From the NCBI GenBank assembly GCA_963819075.1, contig CAWFUP010000002.1:1054001-1118000 (forward strand): a DNA stretch of 64,000 nt. The letters are read 5' to 3'. Each line of letters opens with the position of its first letter. The first letter of the stretch is position 1. The stretch comes from CAVQBJ01 sp963819075 (lineage in GTDB: Bacteria; Actinomycetota; Thermoleophilia; Solirubrobacterales; Solirubrobacteraceae). Below are positions 55,640 through 64,000 of this stretch, in pieces. The position numbers and the translations under genes were made by a program. The notes beneath the pieces were generated by a model that ran no database searches, had not been told where the DNA came from, and saw nothing but the letters and a program-made list of their open reading frames with translations.

Positions 55640-55710
55640 CTCGTAATGAAGGGGTCCCCGGTTCGAATCCGGGCGTCGGCTTGAGTTTGCAGGGGATTCT
55701 CGGGGTGGCT
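55640..55710 (+). repeat. attR: right copy of the 71-bp direct repeat
   Basis: The repeat is identical over 71 bp to 49699-49769, and so carries the last 42 nt of tRNA-Thr without the 5' half. Similarity to the left copy extends a further ~130 bp (to 55842) with scattered changes. In the ~270 bp after it I see no gene other than short minus-strand traces ending ADARIRTGDPFIT, the usual overlap of an integrase tail with a tRNA. Confidence 0.95.
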
Positions 55711-55942
55711 TGCCCGGGCGGCCGGAAAATCCCGCGACACGTCTCGGGACACATCGCGGCGGTCTTGTCCCGCGTCCACCGGCGAGTCCCCGGATTCATT
55801 GGGCTTTCGTGGCAGGCGGCGCATGGAACCCCTTCACTTTCGGACGACGGGCGGGACCCGTGAGCGGACGCCTTCGCCGGTGTGGATTCATCTGGCTCGC
55901 CAGATCGCGGCCATTTACCTTGCAATCTGCGGATCGCGGCGC

Positions 55943-55972
55943 TTATGATTTGCGGATCATAATGCTTATGAT
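55943..55972. promoter_or_regulatory. Operator-like palindrome before the AAA ATPase gene
   Basis: TTATGAT (55943-55949) and ATCATAA (55956-55962) form a perfect 7-bp inverted repeat around a 6-bp centre. A third TTATGAT follows at 55966-55972, 12 bp before ATG 55984. AT-rich palindromes are rare in this GC-rich window, so this is a plausible promoter/operator. It also marks DNA of different base composition. Confidence 0.5.
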
Positions 55973-55983
55973 CTGAGGAACAG

Positions 55984-57249
55984 ATGGCGAAGTGGTCCTA
56001 TCTCGAGCGGGTCGTCGATGCCGAGCTGACGCGTCGGCTCGCTGCGAACGGGGCGGTGTTGATCGAGGGGCCGAAGGCCTGCGGGAAGACCGAGACGGCT
56101 CGTCGTCAGGCGGCGAGCGAGGTCTTGCTCGACGTCGACTTGGCGGCGCAGGAAGCGGCCGCGATCGATCCCGGTCTGGTGCTCGACGGGCCGGTCCCGC
56201 GTCTGATCGACGAGTGGCAGACGGTGGCGCCGTTGTGGAACCGGATCCGTCGCGACGTGGATGCGCGCAAGCAGCCGGGGCAGTTCATCCTGACCGGCTC
56301 GGCGACGCCGGCGGATGACGTGACGCGACACACCGGCGCGATGCGGTTCGGTCGGGTCCGAATGCGGCCGTTGAGCTTGTTCGAGGACGGAACGAGCACG
56401 GGCGTGGTTTCGCTCGAGGCTGCGTTGAGAGGAGCCACAACAGCGGCGCCGGATCCGGGCGTGACTGTTCGCGATCTGGTGGAGGAGACGGTCCGCGGTG
56501 GCTGGCCTGGAATCCATGGTCTGGCGGTCGCGGATGCGGCTCAGGCGGTCCGCGACTATGTCGAGCAGATCAGCCGTACTGACATCAGCACGGTAGACGG
56601 CGTCCGGCGCGATCCCGCTCGTGTCCACACCGTCCTGCGGAGCCTCGCGCGTCACACGGCAACTCAGGCGACCTTGAAGAGCCTTGCGGCCGACAGCGAC
56701 GTTCCCGATGCGGAGGCTGGCGTGGCGTCCTATGAGACCGTCAGCAGCTACCTCGCAGCCCTCGAGCGGCTGATGATCGTCGAAAACCTGCCGGCGTGGA
56801 ACACCCACCTACGCTCCAGTCATCAGCTGCGCACCAGCCCGACCCGGCATTTCGTCGATCCGTCCGTCGCCGTCGCGGCACTGCGCGCGACCCCCGACGC
56901 GCTCCTTGCCGACCTGAACTTCTTCGGGCTGCTGTTCGAGTCGCTCGTCGTGCGCGATTTGCGGGTGTACGCACAGGCGGTCGACGGTGCCGTCTATCAC
57001 TACCGCGACCAGACCGGGCTCGAGATCGACGCGATCGTCGACACGGGCGAGCGCTGGGGCGCGTTTGAGGTCAAACTCGGCACCAACCGCATCGACGAAG
57101 CCGCCGCGCATCTCACGACGTTCGCAGGGCGGATCGACAGTACCACCCGCGGCCCGGCCGCCATCCTCGCCGTCATCGTGGGTACCGGCTACGGCTACGT
57201 CCGGCCCGACGGGATCCACGTCGTCCCGATCGGCGCCCTCGGCCCCTGA
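55984..57249 (+). CDS. AAA ATPase of the DUF4143 family
   Basis: The 421-residue ATPase has Walker A LIEGPKACGKTETA near 29-39, an RLIDEWQTVAPLWNRIRRDVD Walker B-like segment, the FILTGSATP sensor and FGRVRMRPLSLFE, all typical of the AAA_14 domain. The C-terminal DUF4143 domain has a restriction-nuclease-like segment (LLFESLVVRDLRVYAQA, VYHYRDQTGLEIDAIVD, AFEVKLG), with D and E-x-K residues in the right order for a PD-(D/E)xK fold. Function is not established; members are common on islands and are strain-variable. GAGGAACAG provides a ribosome site before ATG 55984. Confidence 0.85.
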   Translation: MAKWSYLERVVDAELTRRLAANGAVLIEGPKACGKTETARRQAASEVLLDVDLAAQEAAAIDPGLVLDGPVPRLIDEWQTVAPLWNRIRRDVDARKQPGQFILTGSATPADDVTRHTGAMRFGRVRMRPLSLFEDGTSTGVVSLEAALRGATTAAPDPGVTVRDLVEETVRGGWPGIHGLAVADAAQAVRDYVEQISRTDISTVDGVRRDPARVHTVLRSLARHTATQATLKSLAADSDVPDAEAGVASYETVSSYLAALERLMIVENLPAWNTHLRSSHQLRTSPTRHFVDPSVAVAALRATPDALLADLNFFGLLFESLVVRDLRVYAQAVDGAVYHYRDQTGLEIDAIVDTGERWGAFEVKLGTNRIDEAAAHLTTFAGRIDSTTRGPAAILAVIVGTGYGYVRPDGIHVVPIGALGP

Positions 57250-57380
57250 CATCCCCAGCGAGGTCTCCAGCCTGAACGTAGTACCGGCCGGACACCGACA
57301 CTCAGGGCCGGACGAGGCCGCGAAAGCCCGCCCCGCTTGCGCACGCCTTCCGGCATCGGGCGCCTCCTGGCAACGCGCGA

Positions 57381-57648
57381 GCCAGCTCGGCCACGACTCG
57401 CGTGTACCCGAGCTCAGCCAATGGATGCGCACACATCTACACGTCGCAGTTCACCCGTTCCCGAACCGCGACGCGCTCCTGGACCTCGAAGAGCACGTAC
57501 TCGAACAACTCGACCCGCCGCTCAACCTGATGGACGACCGGCGACCGCCATGCGCGTCTGGCTGACCGGTCTCCGCCGGCTACTCGTAGCCGCTTTAGTT
57601 CCTCGCGGCGTGGGGCGCCGGCTCTGGGCGGGTGAAAACGAGCGATGA
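57381..57648 (+). pseudogene. Remnant of a GIY-YIG nuclease family gene (C-terminal part)
   Basis: One frame reads VPELSQWMRTHLHVAVHPF...LEEHVLEQLDPPLNL, the conserved C-terminal half of a GIY-YIG-type actinobacterial protein. After CTG-AT at about 57530 the match continues in another frame as GRPATAMRVWLTGLRRLL, so one base has been lost (expected LNLDGRP). The N-terminal GIY-YIG catalytic part is missing upstream. An IS110-family element begins right after it. This is a decayed gene, and it accounts for most of the 57250-57650 stretch. Confidence 0.6.
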
Positions 57649-57649
57649 T

Positions 57650-59090
57650 TTCGTGGTCGTCTGCTGACGCCGACCTACTATGGCGCTTGCGAGCCCGTCG
57701 TTTAGTTTGGCGTGGGGGTCTGTTTCGGGACTCCGGACTGTCGCTGCTCGAGCACGCTCATCAGACTCTTTGAATTCACAGGCCCTCGCAGATGGCGATC
57801 GTGTCATCGACGTGAGGAGGTTGTGATGGACGTGATCGTTGAGCGCGTCAGCGCGCTTGATGTCCACAAGGCCAGCGTGACCGCGTGCGTGCGCACGCCT
57901 GCGGGCGACGGTGGCCGCGAGCCGCACCTGGCGGAGTTTGCCACGACGGTCCGCGGGCTTTTGGGGCTGCGTGACTGGCTGGCCGCGCACGGCGTCACGC
58001 AGGTCGTCATGGAGGCCACCGGGGTGTATTGGAAGCCGGTCTGGCACATCCTTGAGGACGACTTCGAGCTGATGCTCGTCAACGCCCGTCACGTCAAGCA
58101 GGTCCCCGGTCGCAAGACCGACATGGGTGACGCGGCGTGGCTGTGCCAGCTCGCCGAAGCTGGGCTCTTGAAGGCCAACTTCGTGCCGCCCAAGCCGATC
58201 CGTGACCTGCGCCAGCTCACGAGGTATCGCAAGACCCAGATCGCCGAGCGTCAACGCGAGGCTCAGCGGCTGCATAAGGCGTTGGAGGACAGCAACGTCA
58301 AGCTCGATTGCGTCGCCTCGGATCTGCTGGGCAAGTCGGGACGCGCGATGCTCGACGCGCTCGTGGTCGGTACGACTGACCCCGACATCCTGGCCGACCT
58401 CGCCAAGGGCCGGCTGCGCCAGAAGCTTCCCGAGCTGCGCGAAGCGCTGGAGGGTCGCTTCAACGACCTGCACGCGCTGCTGATCGGCGCGATCCTCGCC
58501 CACCTGGACTTCCTGGACGAGCAGATCGACCGGCTTTCGGACGCGATCGGGGAACGCATCGCCCCTTTCGAGGCGGCCGTTGAGCTCTTGTGCAGCATCC
58601 CGGGCGTTCAACGGCGCACCGCCGAGGTGATCATCGCCGAGATCGGCCCTGACATGAGCGTGTTCCCTTCGGCGCGCCATTTGGCGTCCTGGGCCGGGCA
58701 GTGCCCCGGCAACGACCGCTCCGCCGGCAAGCAGCGCTCCGGCCGCACCCGCAAGGGATCCAGGTGGCTCAACGCCGCCCTCAAGGATGCCGCGATGGCT
58801 GCGATGCGCACCAAGAACAGCTACCTGCGAGCGCTTTACGAACGCCAGCGCTCCCGTATCGGACACGGCAAAGCGATCGGCGCCGTCAAACACTCGATCC
58901 TCGTCGCCGCGTGGCACATGCTCACCAACGGCGAGCTCTACGCCGACCTCGGCCCCGATTACTACCGCCGCCGCGATCCCGCCCGCACCACCAAACGCCT
59001 CGTCGCCCAGCTCGAGCGCCTCGGCCACACCGTCACGATCCAGGAGGCAGCCGCATAGAGCGCGAACGCGTTTTCCCATCAGTAGCTAAC
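57650..59090 (+). mobile_element. IS110-family insertion element (ends approximate)
   Basis: The element consists of one transposase gene preceded by a ~175-bp non-coding left end, with little sequence on the right. IS110 elements have no terminal inverted repeats and make no target duplication, so the exact edges cannot be read from one copy. In this family the non-coding left end encodes the structured bridge RNA that pairs with donor and target; the 57650-57825 stretch is of suitable size and position. The element lies next to the GIY-YIG remnant. Confidence 0.6.
57826..59058 (+). CDS. IS110-family transposase (DEDD type)
   Basis: The 410-residue recombinase starts at ATG 57826 with GAGGAGG upstream. 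The N-terminal RuvC-like DEDD domain shows ALDVHKASVTACV (first Asp), VVMEATGVYWKPVW (Glu) and KTDMGDAAWLCQLAE (Asp pair). The C-terminal Tnp_20 domain shows LLCSIPGVQRRTAEVIIAEIG, then ASWAGQCPGNDRSAGKQRSGRTRKG with the conserved Ser used as nucleophile. The gene is full length and undamaged, so the element may be active. Confidence 0.95.
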   Translation: MDVIVERVSALDVHKASVTACVRTPAGDGGREPHLAEFATTVRGLLGLRDWLAAHGVTQVVMEATGVYWKPVWHILEDDFELMLVNARHVKQVPGRKTDMGDAAWLCQLAEAGLLKANFVPPKPIRDLRQLTRYRKTQIAERQREAQRLHKALEDSNVKLDCVASDLLGKSGRAMLDALVVGTTDPDILADLAKGRLRQKLPELREALEGRFNDLHALLIGAILAHLDFLDEQIDRLSDAIGERIAPFEAAVELLCSIPGVQRRTAEVIIAEIGPDMSVFPSARHLASWAGQCPGNDRSAGKQRSGRTRKGSRWLNAALKDAAMAAMRTKNSYLRALYERQRSRIGHGKAIGAVKHSILVAAWHMLTNGELYADLGPDYYRRRDPARTTKRLVAQLERLGHTVTIQEAAA

Positions 59091-59154
59091 GCCAGCGCAG
59101 CTGTGGCCGGAGCTTCGCGCAAGACGCCGGTCGGTCCGGTAGTCGCGAGAAGCT

Positions 59155-62100
59155 TTGAGCGTGATCGCCCTGCACGGAATGTGGTCGCAGGACGCGCGGC
59201 TGTGCGTGTGGGGCGAGGACGCCTCGTTGCCGCTGCGGGCGCCGGGGCGTCCGGGTCGACCGCCGCGGCACCCGGCGCCGCGGTCGCATCCGTTCGCGTG
59301 CTCGCTGGCGGGCATTGAGGCCTCGCTGGCGCAGGCCGAGTTGCCGCGCGGCGCGTTAGCGCCTCGAACGCTCGCATTGGCTCTGCCGTCGTGGCGCAAT
59401 GGGCCGCACGCATCGCCTCAACTGCTTCGCGCCGAGTCGCCGCCTGGCGAGGGTCAGCCGACCAATCTGGCGTGCTGGGAGGTGCCGGCCGGCGCGCTGG
59501 CAGCCAACGATGCCCTCGAGTTGCTGCTCGCCCTCGACGGATCGAGCGGGAGCAGACTCGCCGTGGGCGACTCGCTGCGGTTCCTCGCCGAGACGGCGAA
59601 GCTTGCCCTGGAGCTGATCGCTCGGGGGCGGGTGCTCCCTCGGCTGCAGCGCGACGAGGTCGCGTGGGTCGCTCGCTGGCGACCGGTCACCGACGAGGCC
59701 CGAGACCGTGCGCGCCTGCGCATGCTCGCCGAGGCGATGCCGCCGCTGCTGCGCGCGGAAGTGCGCGACGATCACTGGCAGACCGGCACGGCGCCGGAGG
59801 CCGTGGTCGACAGCGTGCTGCAGGCGATCGTCGATGGATGCGCCCGCGATCTGCTGTCGACCGGCGCCAAGCCTCGACGCGGGGCTCGGTCGCGTCGCGC
59901 TGCTCCGCTGCGCGACGCGTGGGTCGCTGCGCTCGGCGTCGAGGAGCCTGTCGTGGCCGGCGACGATCGCGAGCTCGCCGCGCTCGCCGAGGGGCTGGAG
60001 CAGTGGTGTGACGCGCGCGAGCGATATGTCGCCGAGCGTATGTTCCGAACGTGTTTCCGCCTCTCGCTCGTCGATGAGCCCGCGTTAGCGCTCGCAGGGT
60101 TGACGGAGACGCCCCCGGTCGGGATGGAGGTCGCCGGTGAGGCTCCGGCCCCGGTCGTCGTCGACGGCGCCGCTTCGGTGCGCGTCGACGGCGGAGAGGA
60201 GGCTGCGTGGCGGGTGGAGATCCTGATGCAGGCGAAGGACGACCCGAGCGTTCTCGTCGAGGCGGCGGAGGTGTGGCGCAGCAACGGCAACGGTCTGCGG
60301 CTGGGTGGTCATCGCCTGGACAACGCGCAGGAGCGGCTGCTCGGCGGTCTTGGACACGCGCTGAGGTTGTGGCCCGAGCTCGAGCCGGCATTGCGCGAGG
60401 CGGCTCCCACCGGGGTCGCGCTGAGCTCCGATGCGGCGTACCGGTTCATCAGTGACGCTGCGCCGGCGCTCGAGGCCGGCGGCTTCGCCGTGCTGGCCCC
60501 GGCGCTGCTGCGCTCGCGGGTGCGCCTGCAGCTCACCGCGGCACCGAGGGTCGACCAGGAGCCTTGGCAAGACGGGAGTGGGCTGTTCGGGATCGACGGG
60601 TTGTGCGACTACGAGTGGCGTGTGGCGGTGGGTGACGTGATGCTGACGGTCGACGAGTTGCGCGAGCTCGCGGCGCTGAAGCTGCCGCTCGTGCGTGCGC
60701 GCGGCGAGTGGATCGTGCTGCGTCCGGAGGACATCGAGGCGGCCTTGCGGTTCCTGCAGCGCTCCCCAGAGCGGGGGGAGGCCACGGCTGCGGAGCTGAT
60801 GCGCTCGGGGCTCGGACTGGACCGTGACGCTCCCGAGGTTGACGTCTCGATCGATGCGCAGGGGTGGCTGGCGGATCTGCTGAGCGCCGACGGCGCACAG
60901 CGGGTGCGGCTGATCGGCACGCCCGAGGCGCTCGACGGCGAGCTGCGTCCCTACCAGGAGCGCGGGCTGGCGTGGCTGGCGTTCCTGTCGAGCCTTGGCC
61001 TCGGGGCGTGCCTGGCCGACGACATGGGTCTCGGCAAGACGGTGCAGCTGCTCGCCCTGCTGCTCGCCGAGCGAGAACCCTCGGCGGGCGAGAGTGCGCC
61101 CCGTGGGCGTGCGGCAACGGTGAACGCGAAACCGTCGGCAAACGGGGCCACGAGGCGCCGGCGGCGGATCGGCCCGACATTGCTGGTGTGTCCGATGTCG
61201 GTGCTCGGCAACTGGGAGCGCGAGGCGCAGCGCTTTGCGCCGGGGTTGCGGGTGCATGTGCATCATGGTCGCGAGCGCCTTGCCGGCCGCGACTTCGCGC
61301 GCGCAGCGCGCGCGAGCGACCTCGTGCTGACGACGTACGCGATCGCCGCGCGCGACCGGGAACTGCTGGCGAACGTGAAGTGGGAACGCCTGGCGCTCGA
61401 TGAGGCGCAGAACATCAAGTCGGCCACGGCGAAGCAGACGAAGGCGATTCGCTCTCTCGCCGCTCGCCATCGCGTCGCGCTCACCGGCACTCCGGTCGAG
61501 AATCGCCTCAGCGAGCTGCACTCGATCATGGACTTCCTCAACCCGGGCCTGCTCGGATCGCCGACGGGCTTCCGCGAACGTTTCGCAACGCCGATAGAGC
61601 GCTACCGCGACCCGCGGGCGACCAGGCGGCTGCGCGCGGCGACCGAGCCGTTCATCCTGCGGCGGCTGAAGACCGACCGGTCAATCATCGGCGACCTACC
61701 CGACAAGATCGAGATGCGCGTCGACTGCCATCTCACGCGCGAGCAGGCGACGCTCTATCAGGCGGTCGTCGACGAGATGCTCGAGAAGGCCGAGACGGCG
61801 GAAGGGATCGCCCGCCAGGGCGTCGTGCTCGGTGCCCTGATGAAGCTCAAGCAGGTATGCAATCACCCCGCACACCTGCTCAAGGACCAGTCGGCGCTCG
61901 CGGGACGCTCGGGCAAGCTCGAGCGCCTGCAGGAGATCCTCGAGGAGGCGCTCGCCGAAGGCGATCGCGCGCTTATCTTCACGCAATTCACCGAATTTGG
62001 GCATCCACTGCGTGAGTACCTGCAGGAACAACTCGGCCGAGAGGCGCTCTTCCTGCACGGCGGCACGACCAGGGCGGCGCGCGATGAGATGGTCGCCCGC

Positions 62101-62451
62101 TTCCAGGACCCCGGGGGACCTGCGCTGTTCGTGCTCTCGCTCAAGGCGGGCGGAACCGGACTGAACCTCACCGCCGCCAACCACGTGATCCATTTCGATC
62201 GGTGGTGGAACCCCGCCGTCGAGGATCAGGCGACCGACCGCGCATTTCGCATCGGGCAGCGCAAGAACGTGCAGGTGCGAAAGCTCACCTGCGTGGGCAC
62301 GTTGGAAGAGCGCATCGACCGGCTCATCATCCAGAAGAAGGACCTGGCCGAGCGCATCGTCGGCAGCGGCGAGTCGTGGCTAGCCGACCTGGACACCGCC
62401 CAGCTGCGCGAGCTCGTGACCCTGTCCGCCGACGCCGTGGCGGTGCGCTGA
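59155..62451 (+). CDS. SNF2-family ATP-dependent helicase (HepA/HelZ-like)
   Basis: The 1098-residue protein starts at TTG 59155 or GTG 59161. Residues 1-580 are a long N-terminal region resembling the SNF2_N-associated DUF3670-type domain of bacterial HelZ-like proteins. The SNF2 core has Walker A CLADDMGLGKTVQLLALLL near 622, LVCPMSVLGNWERE, LDEAQNIKS near 750, ALTGTPVENRLSELHSI, FILRRLKTDR and the C-terminal lobe LFVLSLKAGGTGLNLT, HFDRWWNPAVEDQATDRAFRIGQ. It is intact and overlaps the SWIM gene by TGATG. Such pairs occur widely in actinobacteria and are sometimes near defence genes; direct evidence of defence is lacking here. Confidence 0.92.
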   Translation: MSVIALHGMWSQDARLCVWGEDASLPLRAPGRPGRPPRHPAPRSHPFACSLAGIEASLAQAELPRGALAPRTLALALPSWRNGPHASPQLLRAESPPGEGQPTNLACWEVPAGALAANDALELLLALDGSSGSRLAVGDSLRFLAETAKLALELIARGRVLPRLQRDEVAWVARWRPVTDEARDRARLRMLAEAMPPLLRAEVRDDHWQTGTAPEAVVDSVLQAIVDGCARDLLSTGAKPRRGARSRRAAPLRDAWVAALGVEEPVVAGDDRELAALAEGLEQWCDARERYVAERMFRTCFRLSLVDEPALALAGLTETPPVGMEVAGEAPAPVVVDGAASVRVDGGEEAAWRVEILMQAKDDPSVLVEAAEVWRSNGNGLRLGGHRLDNAQERLLGGLGHALRLWPELEPALREAAPTGVALSSDAAYRFISDAAPALEAGGFAVLAPALLRSRVRLQLTAAPRVDQEPWQDGSGLFGIDGLCDYEWRVAVGDVMLTVDELRELAALKLPLVRARGEWIVLRPEDIEAALRFLQRSPERGEATAAELMRSGLGLDRDAPEVDVSIDAQGWLADLLSADGAQRVRLIGTPEALDGELRPYQERGLAWLAFLSSLGLGACLADDMGLGKTVQLLALLLAEREPSAGESAPRGRAATVNAKPSANGATRRRRRIGPTLLVCPMSVLGNWEREAQRFAPGLRVHVHHGRERLAGRDFARAARASDLVLTTYAIAARDRELLANVKWERLALDEAQNIKSATAKQTKAIRSLAARHRVALTGTPVENRLSELHSIMDFLNPGLLGSPTGFRERFATPIERYRDPRATRRLRAATEPFILRRLKTDRSIIGDLPDKIEMRVDCHLTREQATLYQAVVDEMLEKAETAEGIARQGVVLGALMKLKQVCNHPAHLLKDQSALAGRSGKLERLQEILEEALAEGDRALIFTQFTEFGHPLREYLQEQLGREALFLHGGTTRAARDEMVARFQDPGGPALFVLSLKAGGTGLNLTAANHVIHFDRWWNPAVEDQATDRAFRIGQRKNVQVRKLTCVGTLEERIDRLIIQKKDLAERIVGSGESWLADLDTAQLRELVTLSADAVAVR

Positions 62452-63404
62452 TGGGGCGCTTCGGGGAGTGGAAGGACTACGAGTACACACGGCCTCTGCC
62501 GCCAGAGGGCGGCATCGCGGCCCGCAGCCAGCGCGGCGCGATCGGTGAAACCTGGTGGTCCCAACGCTTCATCGAGCTGCTGGAGTCCTTCGGCGTCGGC
62601 AACCGGCTCACTCGCGGGCGCAGCTACGCCCGCCGCGGCCAGGTCGTCGAACTCGACGTGGAGCCGGGCGTAGTGCTCGCGAAGGTGCAGGGGTCGCGCT
62701 ACTCGCCCTACAAGGTGCGAATCCGCGCGAAGGTTCTCTCCGACGCGCAATGGCGCCGGGCGGAGAAGGCGATGGCCGCGCAGGCGCTCCCGCTGGCGAC
62801 GCTGCTCGCCGGCGAGATGCCCCGCGACATCGAAGACGTGCTCGCGGCCGCCAAGATCGCGCTGTTCCCCCGCTCGCCGGGCGACCTGAACGCGACCTGC
62901 ACCTGCCCCGATTGGGAGAACCCCTGCAAGCACGTCGCTGCCGTCTACTACATCCTCGCAGAGCAGTTCGACGCGGACCCGTTCCTGATCTTCGCGTGGC
63001 GCGGGCGCTTGCGGGAGGAACTTCTCGCGGGGCTGCGGACCCGTCGGGCGGCAGGGACCGGATTGACGGCATCGCCGGCGCGACGGTCCCGTTCCCATTC
63101 CCAGTCTGACGGTCCCGCGGCCGACGCCGACCAGCCCGCTGACGCCGGTACCGCAGCGGCGAACCCGGCCGGGGTTGAGCGCTTGCCGCTCGTGCCGCTG
63201 ACCGCTCAGCTCGACCGCTTCTGGATCAGTGGCCCCGGTCTCGCGCAGCTGGTCGTCAATCCGCTGACTGGCGATACACCCGACCTCCTGCTGCGCGAAC
63301 TCGGCCCGGCACCGGACCAATGCGGCGGGGCGAGCCTCATCGAGCAGTTGACGTTGGCGTATGCGATGCTCGCCGATGCCGCCCAGCGACGCGCGATGCG
63401 CTGA
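62451..63404 (+). CDS. SWIM zinc-finger protein, partner of the SNF2 helicase
   Basis: The 317-residue protein starts at ATG 62451 inside the helicase stop. The N-terminal half carries GAIGETWWSQRFIELLESFG, then GRSYARRGQVVELDVEPG, a beta-barrel-like region. The SWIM motif CTCPDWENPCKHVAAVYY (C-x-C-x6-C-x-H) near 150-165 binds zinc and probably nucleic acid or protein. The C-terminal part is Pro/Ala-rich linker plus a helical end. The coupled arrangement implies a stoichiometric complex with the SNF2 protein. Confidence 0.88.
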   Translation: MGRFGEWKDYEYTRPLPPEGGIAARSQRGAIGETWWSQRFIELLESFGVGNRLTRGRSYARRGQVVELDVEPGVVLAKVQGSRYSPYKVRIRAKVLSDAQWRRAEKAMAAQALPLATLLAGEMPRDIEDVLAAAKIALFPRSPGDLNATCTCPDWENPCKHVAAVYYILAEQFDADPFLIFAWRGRLREELLAGLRTRRAAGTGLTASPARRSRSHSQSDGPAADADQPADAGTAAANPAGVERLPLVPLTAQLDRFWISGPGLAQLVVNPLTGDTPDLLLRELGPAPDQCGGASLIEQLTLAYAMLADAAQRRAMR

Positions 63405-63457
63405 GCGCCCACGACGGCGCGCGAGCTGCTCGTCGCGCGCGGGCCCACCGCCAACGG

Positions 63458-63997
63458 TCATGCCGCGAGGATCGTGTCCAGCCCGCCGCGCACGTGGCGC
63501 TGCTGTTCAGCGTTGACGGGAAGGTCGGCGATTCTTGCGTGCAGCGTGGCCGGGTCGACAAGCCCTGCTGCCAGCGCGGAGCGTGCGAAGTCCCAGTCTC
63601 GATCTCGGTTGGCCACGCAGTTGGCGAGTACGAGGTCGTGTGGCTCGAGGCACCACGCCGTCGGTCGGCGGTGGGAACCGACACGCGTCTGGATGTCGAC
63701 TCGCACGAGGCGCTGGCGCCATCCGGCGGGGGCCTTGGCCGTTTCCGGGCCGACGCCATGGGCGTAGTAGCCGTAGGCGCGGTGAAACGGCGAGCCATCG
63801 CCAAGCGACCCGTCTATCTCGTCGGCCTTGGTCGGGTCGCCAAGCGGATAGATGTCGGCCTCCAGGGAGCGAAGCAGGGCCTCGGGCGCGTCGGGGTAGG
63901 AGCCGAGGATGGCTTGGCTGCCGATGACGACGAACTCGTCCTCGCTCACAACGTTGGCTGCGGCGGCCACGACATGTTCGAAGTCGGCGCGTCGCAC
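63458..63997 (-). CDS. Nucleotidyltransferase-like protein (DUF6036-type)
   Basis: The frame of 179 residues from GTG 63997 may extend past the window edge. FVVIGSQAILGSYPDAPEALLRSLEADIYP has the G-S motif and D-x-D-like acidic residues of minimal nucleotidyltransferases, followed by DEIDGSLGDGSPFHRAYGYYAHGV. C-terminal helices include EPHDLVLANCVANRDRDWDF. In other genomes such proteins pair with a small HTH partner; any partner here would lie beyond 64000 or be absent. It converges on the SWIM gene. Confidence 0.65.
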   Translation of the reverse strand: MRRADFEHVVAAAANVVSEDEFVVIGSQAILGSYPDAPEALLRSLEADIYPLGDPTKADEIDGSLGDGSPFHRAYGYYAHGVGPETAKAPAGWRQRLVRVDIQTRVGSHRRPTAWCLEPHDLVLANCVANRDRDWDFARSALAAGLVDPATLHARIADLPVNAEQQRHVRGGLDTILAA

Positions 63998-64000
63998 GTT

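Overview
The window is about 64 kb of very GC-rich bacterial chromosome. The gene style suggests an actinobacterium, most plausibly class Thermoleophilia (Solirubrobacterales-like): many GTG starts, operons joined by 4-bp overlaps, a cobalamin-dependent ribonucleotide reductase, NERD proteins and long coiled-coil proteins. The class assignment is inference; no rRNA gene is present to test it.

Positions 1-24600 are mostly core chromosome. They hold a cut-off serine hydrolase, an amidohydrolase, and nrdJ, a class II ribonucleotide reductase interrupted by two LAGLIDADG-type inteins. Behind nrdJ lies a 73-bp tandem repeat array in which every unit can fold into a nested hairpin. Next comes a minus-strand operon of tmk, a 1207-aa coiled-coil tail-anchored protein and a small membrane protein, divergent from holB. 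A frameshifted PHP phosphoesterase and two NERD-type proteins follow. A tightly coupled operon for branched-chain 2-oxo acid dehydrogenase (E1 alpha, E1 beta, E2) ends with a leucine dehydrogenase-like gene, which links amino-acid deamination to acyl-CoA formation. A thioredoxin-like protein, an NMT1-like lipoprotein and a flippase-like membrane protein close the segment.

Positions 24600-37340 carry a sedolisin protease with six IPT/TIG repeats, a RecQ-type helicase, an HD-GYP protein, pepT, a lipocalin-like protein and a collagen-like/CapA fusion. They also carry soxR, with a clear SoxR box facing a small DUF5519-type gene. Positions 37340-44831 are a histidine-utilisation operon, hutH-hutU-def-hutF-hutI-ltrA, with a peptide deformylase embedded in it. 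A secreted LppX/LolA-like protein, a YcaQ-like glycosylase, a methyltransferase and a GGDEF protein follow up to 49471.

From 49668 the window becomes accessory. An intact tRNA-Thr(CGT) is followed by a 5.9-kb island bounded by a perfect 71-bp direct repeat. The repeat contains the tRNA 3' half, so these are attL and attR. The island has no integrase. It carries an AbiE type IV toxin-antitoxin pair with matching operator repeats, a converging primase-helicase of the TOTE conflict-system type, a frameshifted pRiA4b ORF-3-like gene and two small unknown genes. Similarity between the two ends extends to about 202 bp, so the DNA to the right (55640 onward) is probably the left end of a second, related element. 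That stretch holds an AAA/DUF4143 ATPase, a decayed GIY-YIG gene, an IS110-family element, a SNF2 helicase/SWIM zinc-finger pair and a nucleotidyltransferase-like gene. Overall this looks like a tRNA-Thr hotspot with at least two tandem defence-type elements.
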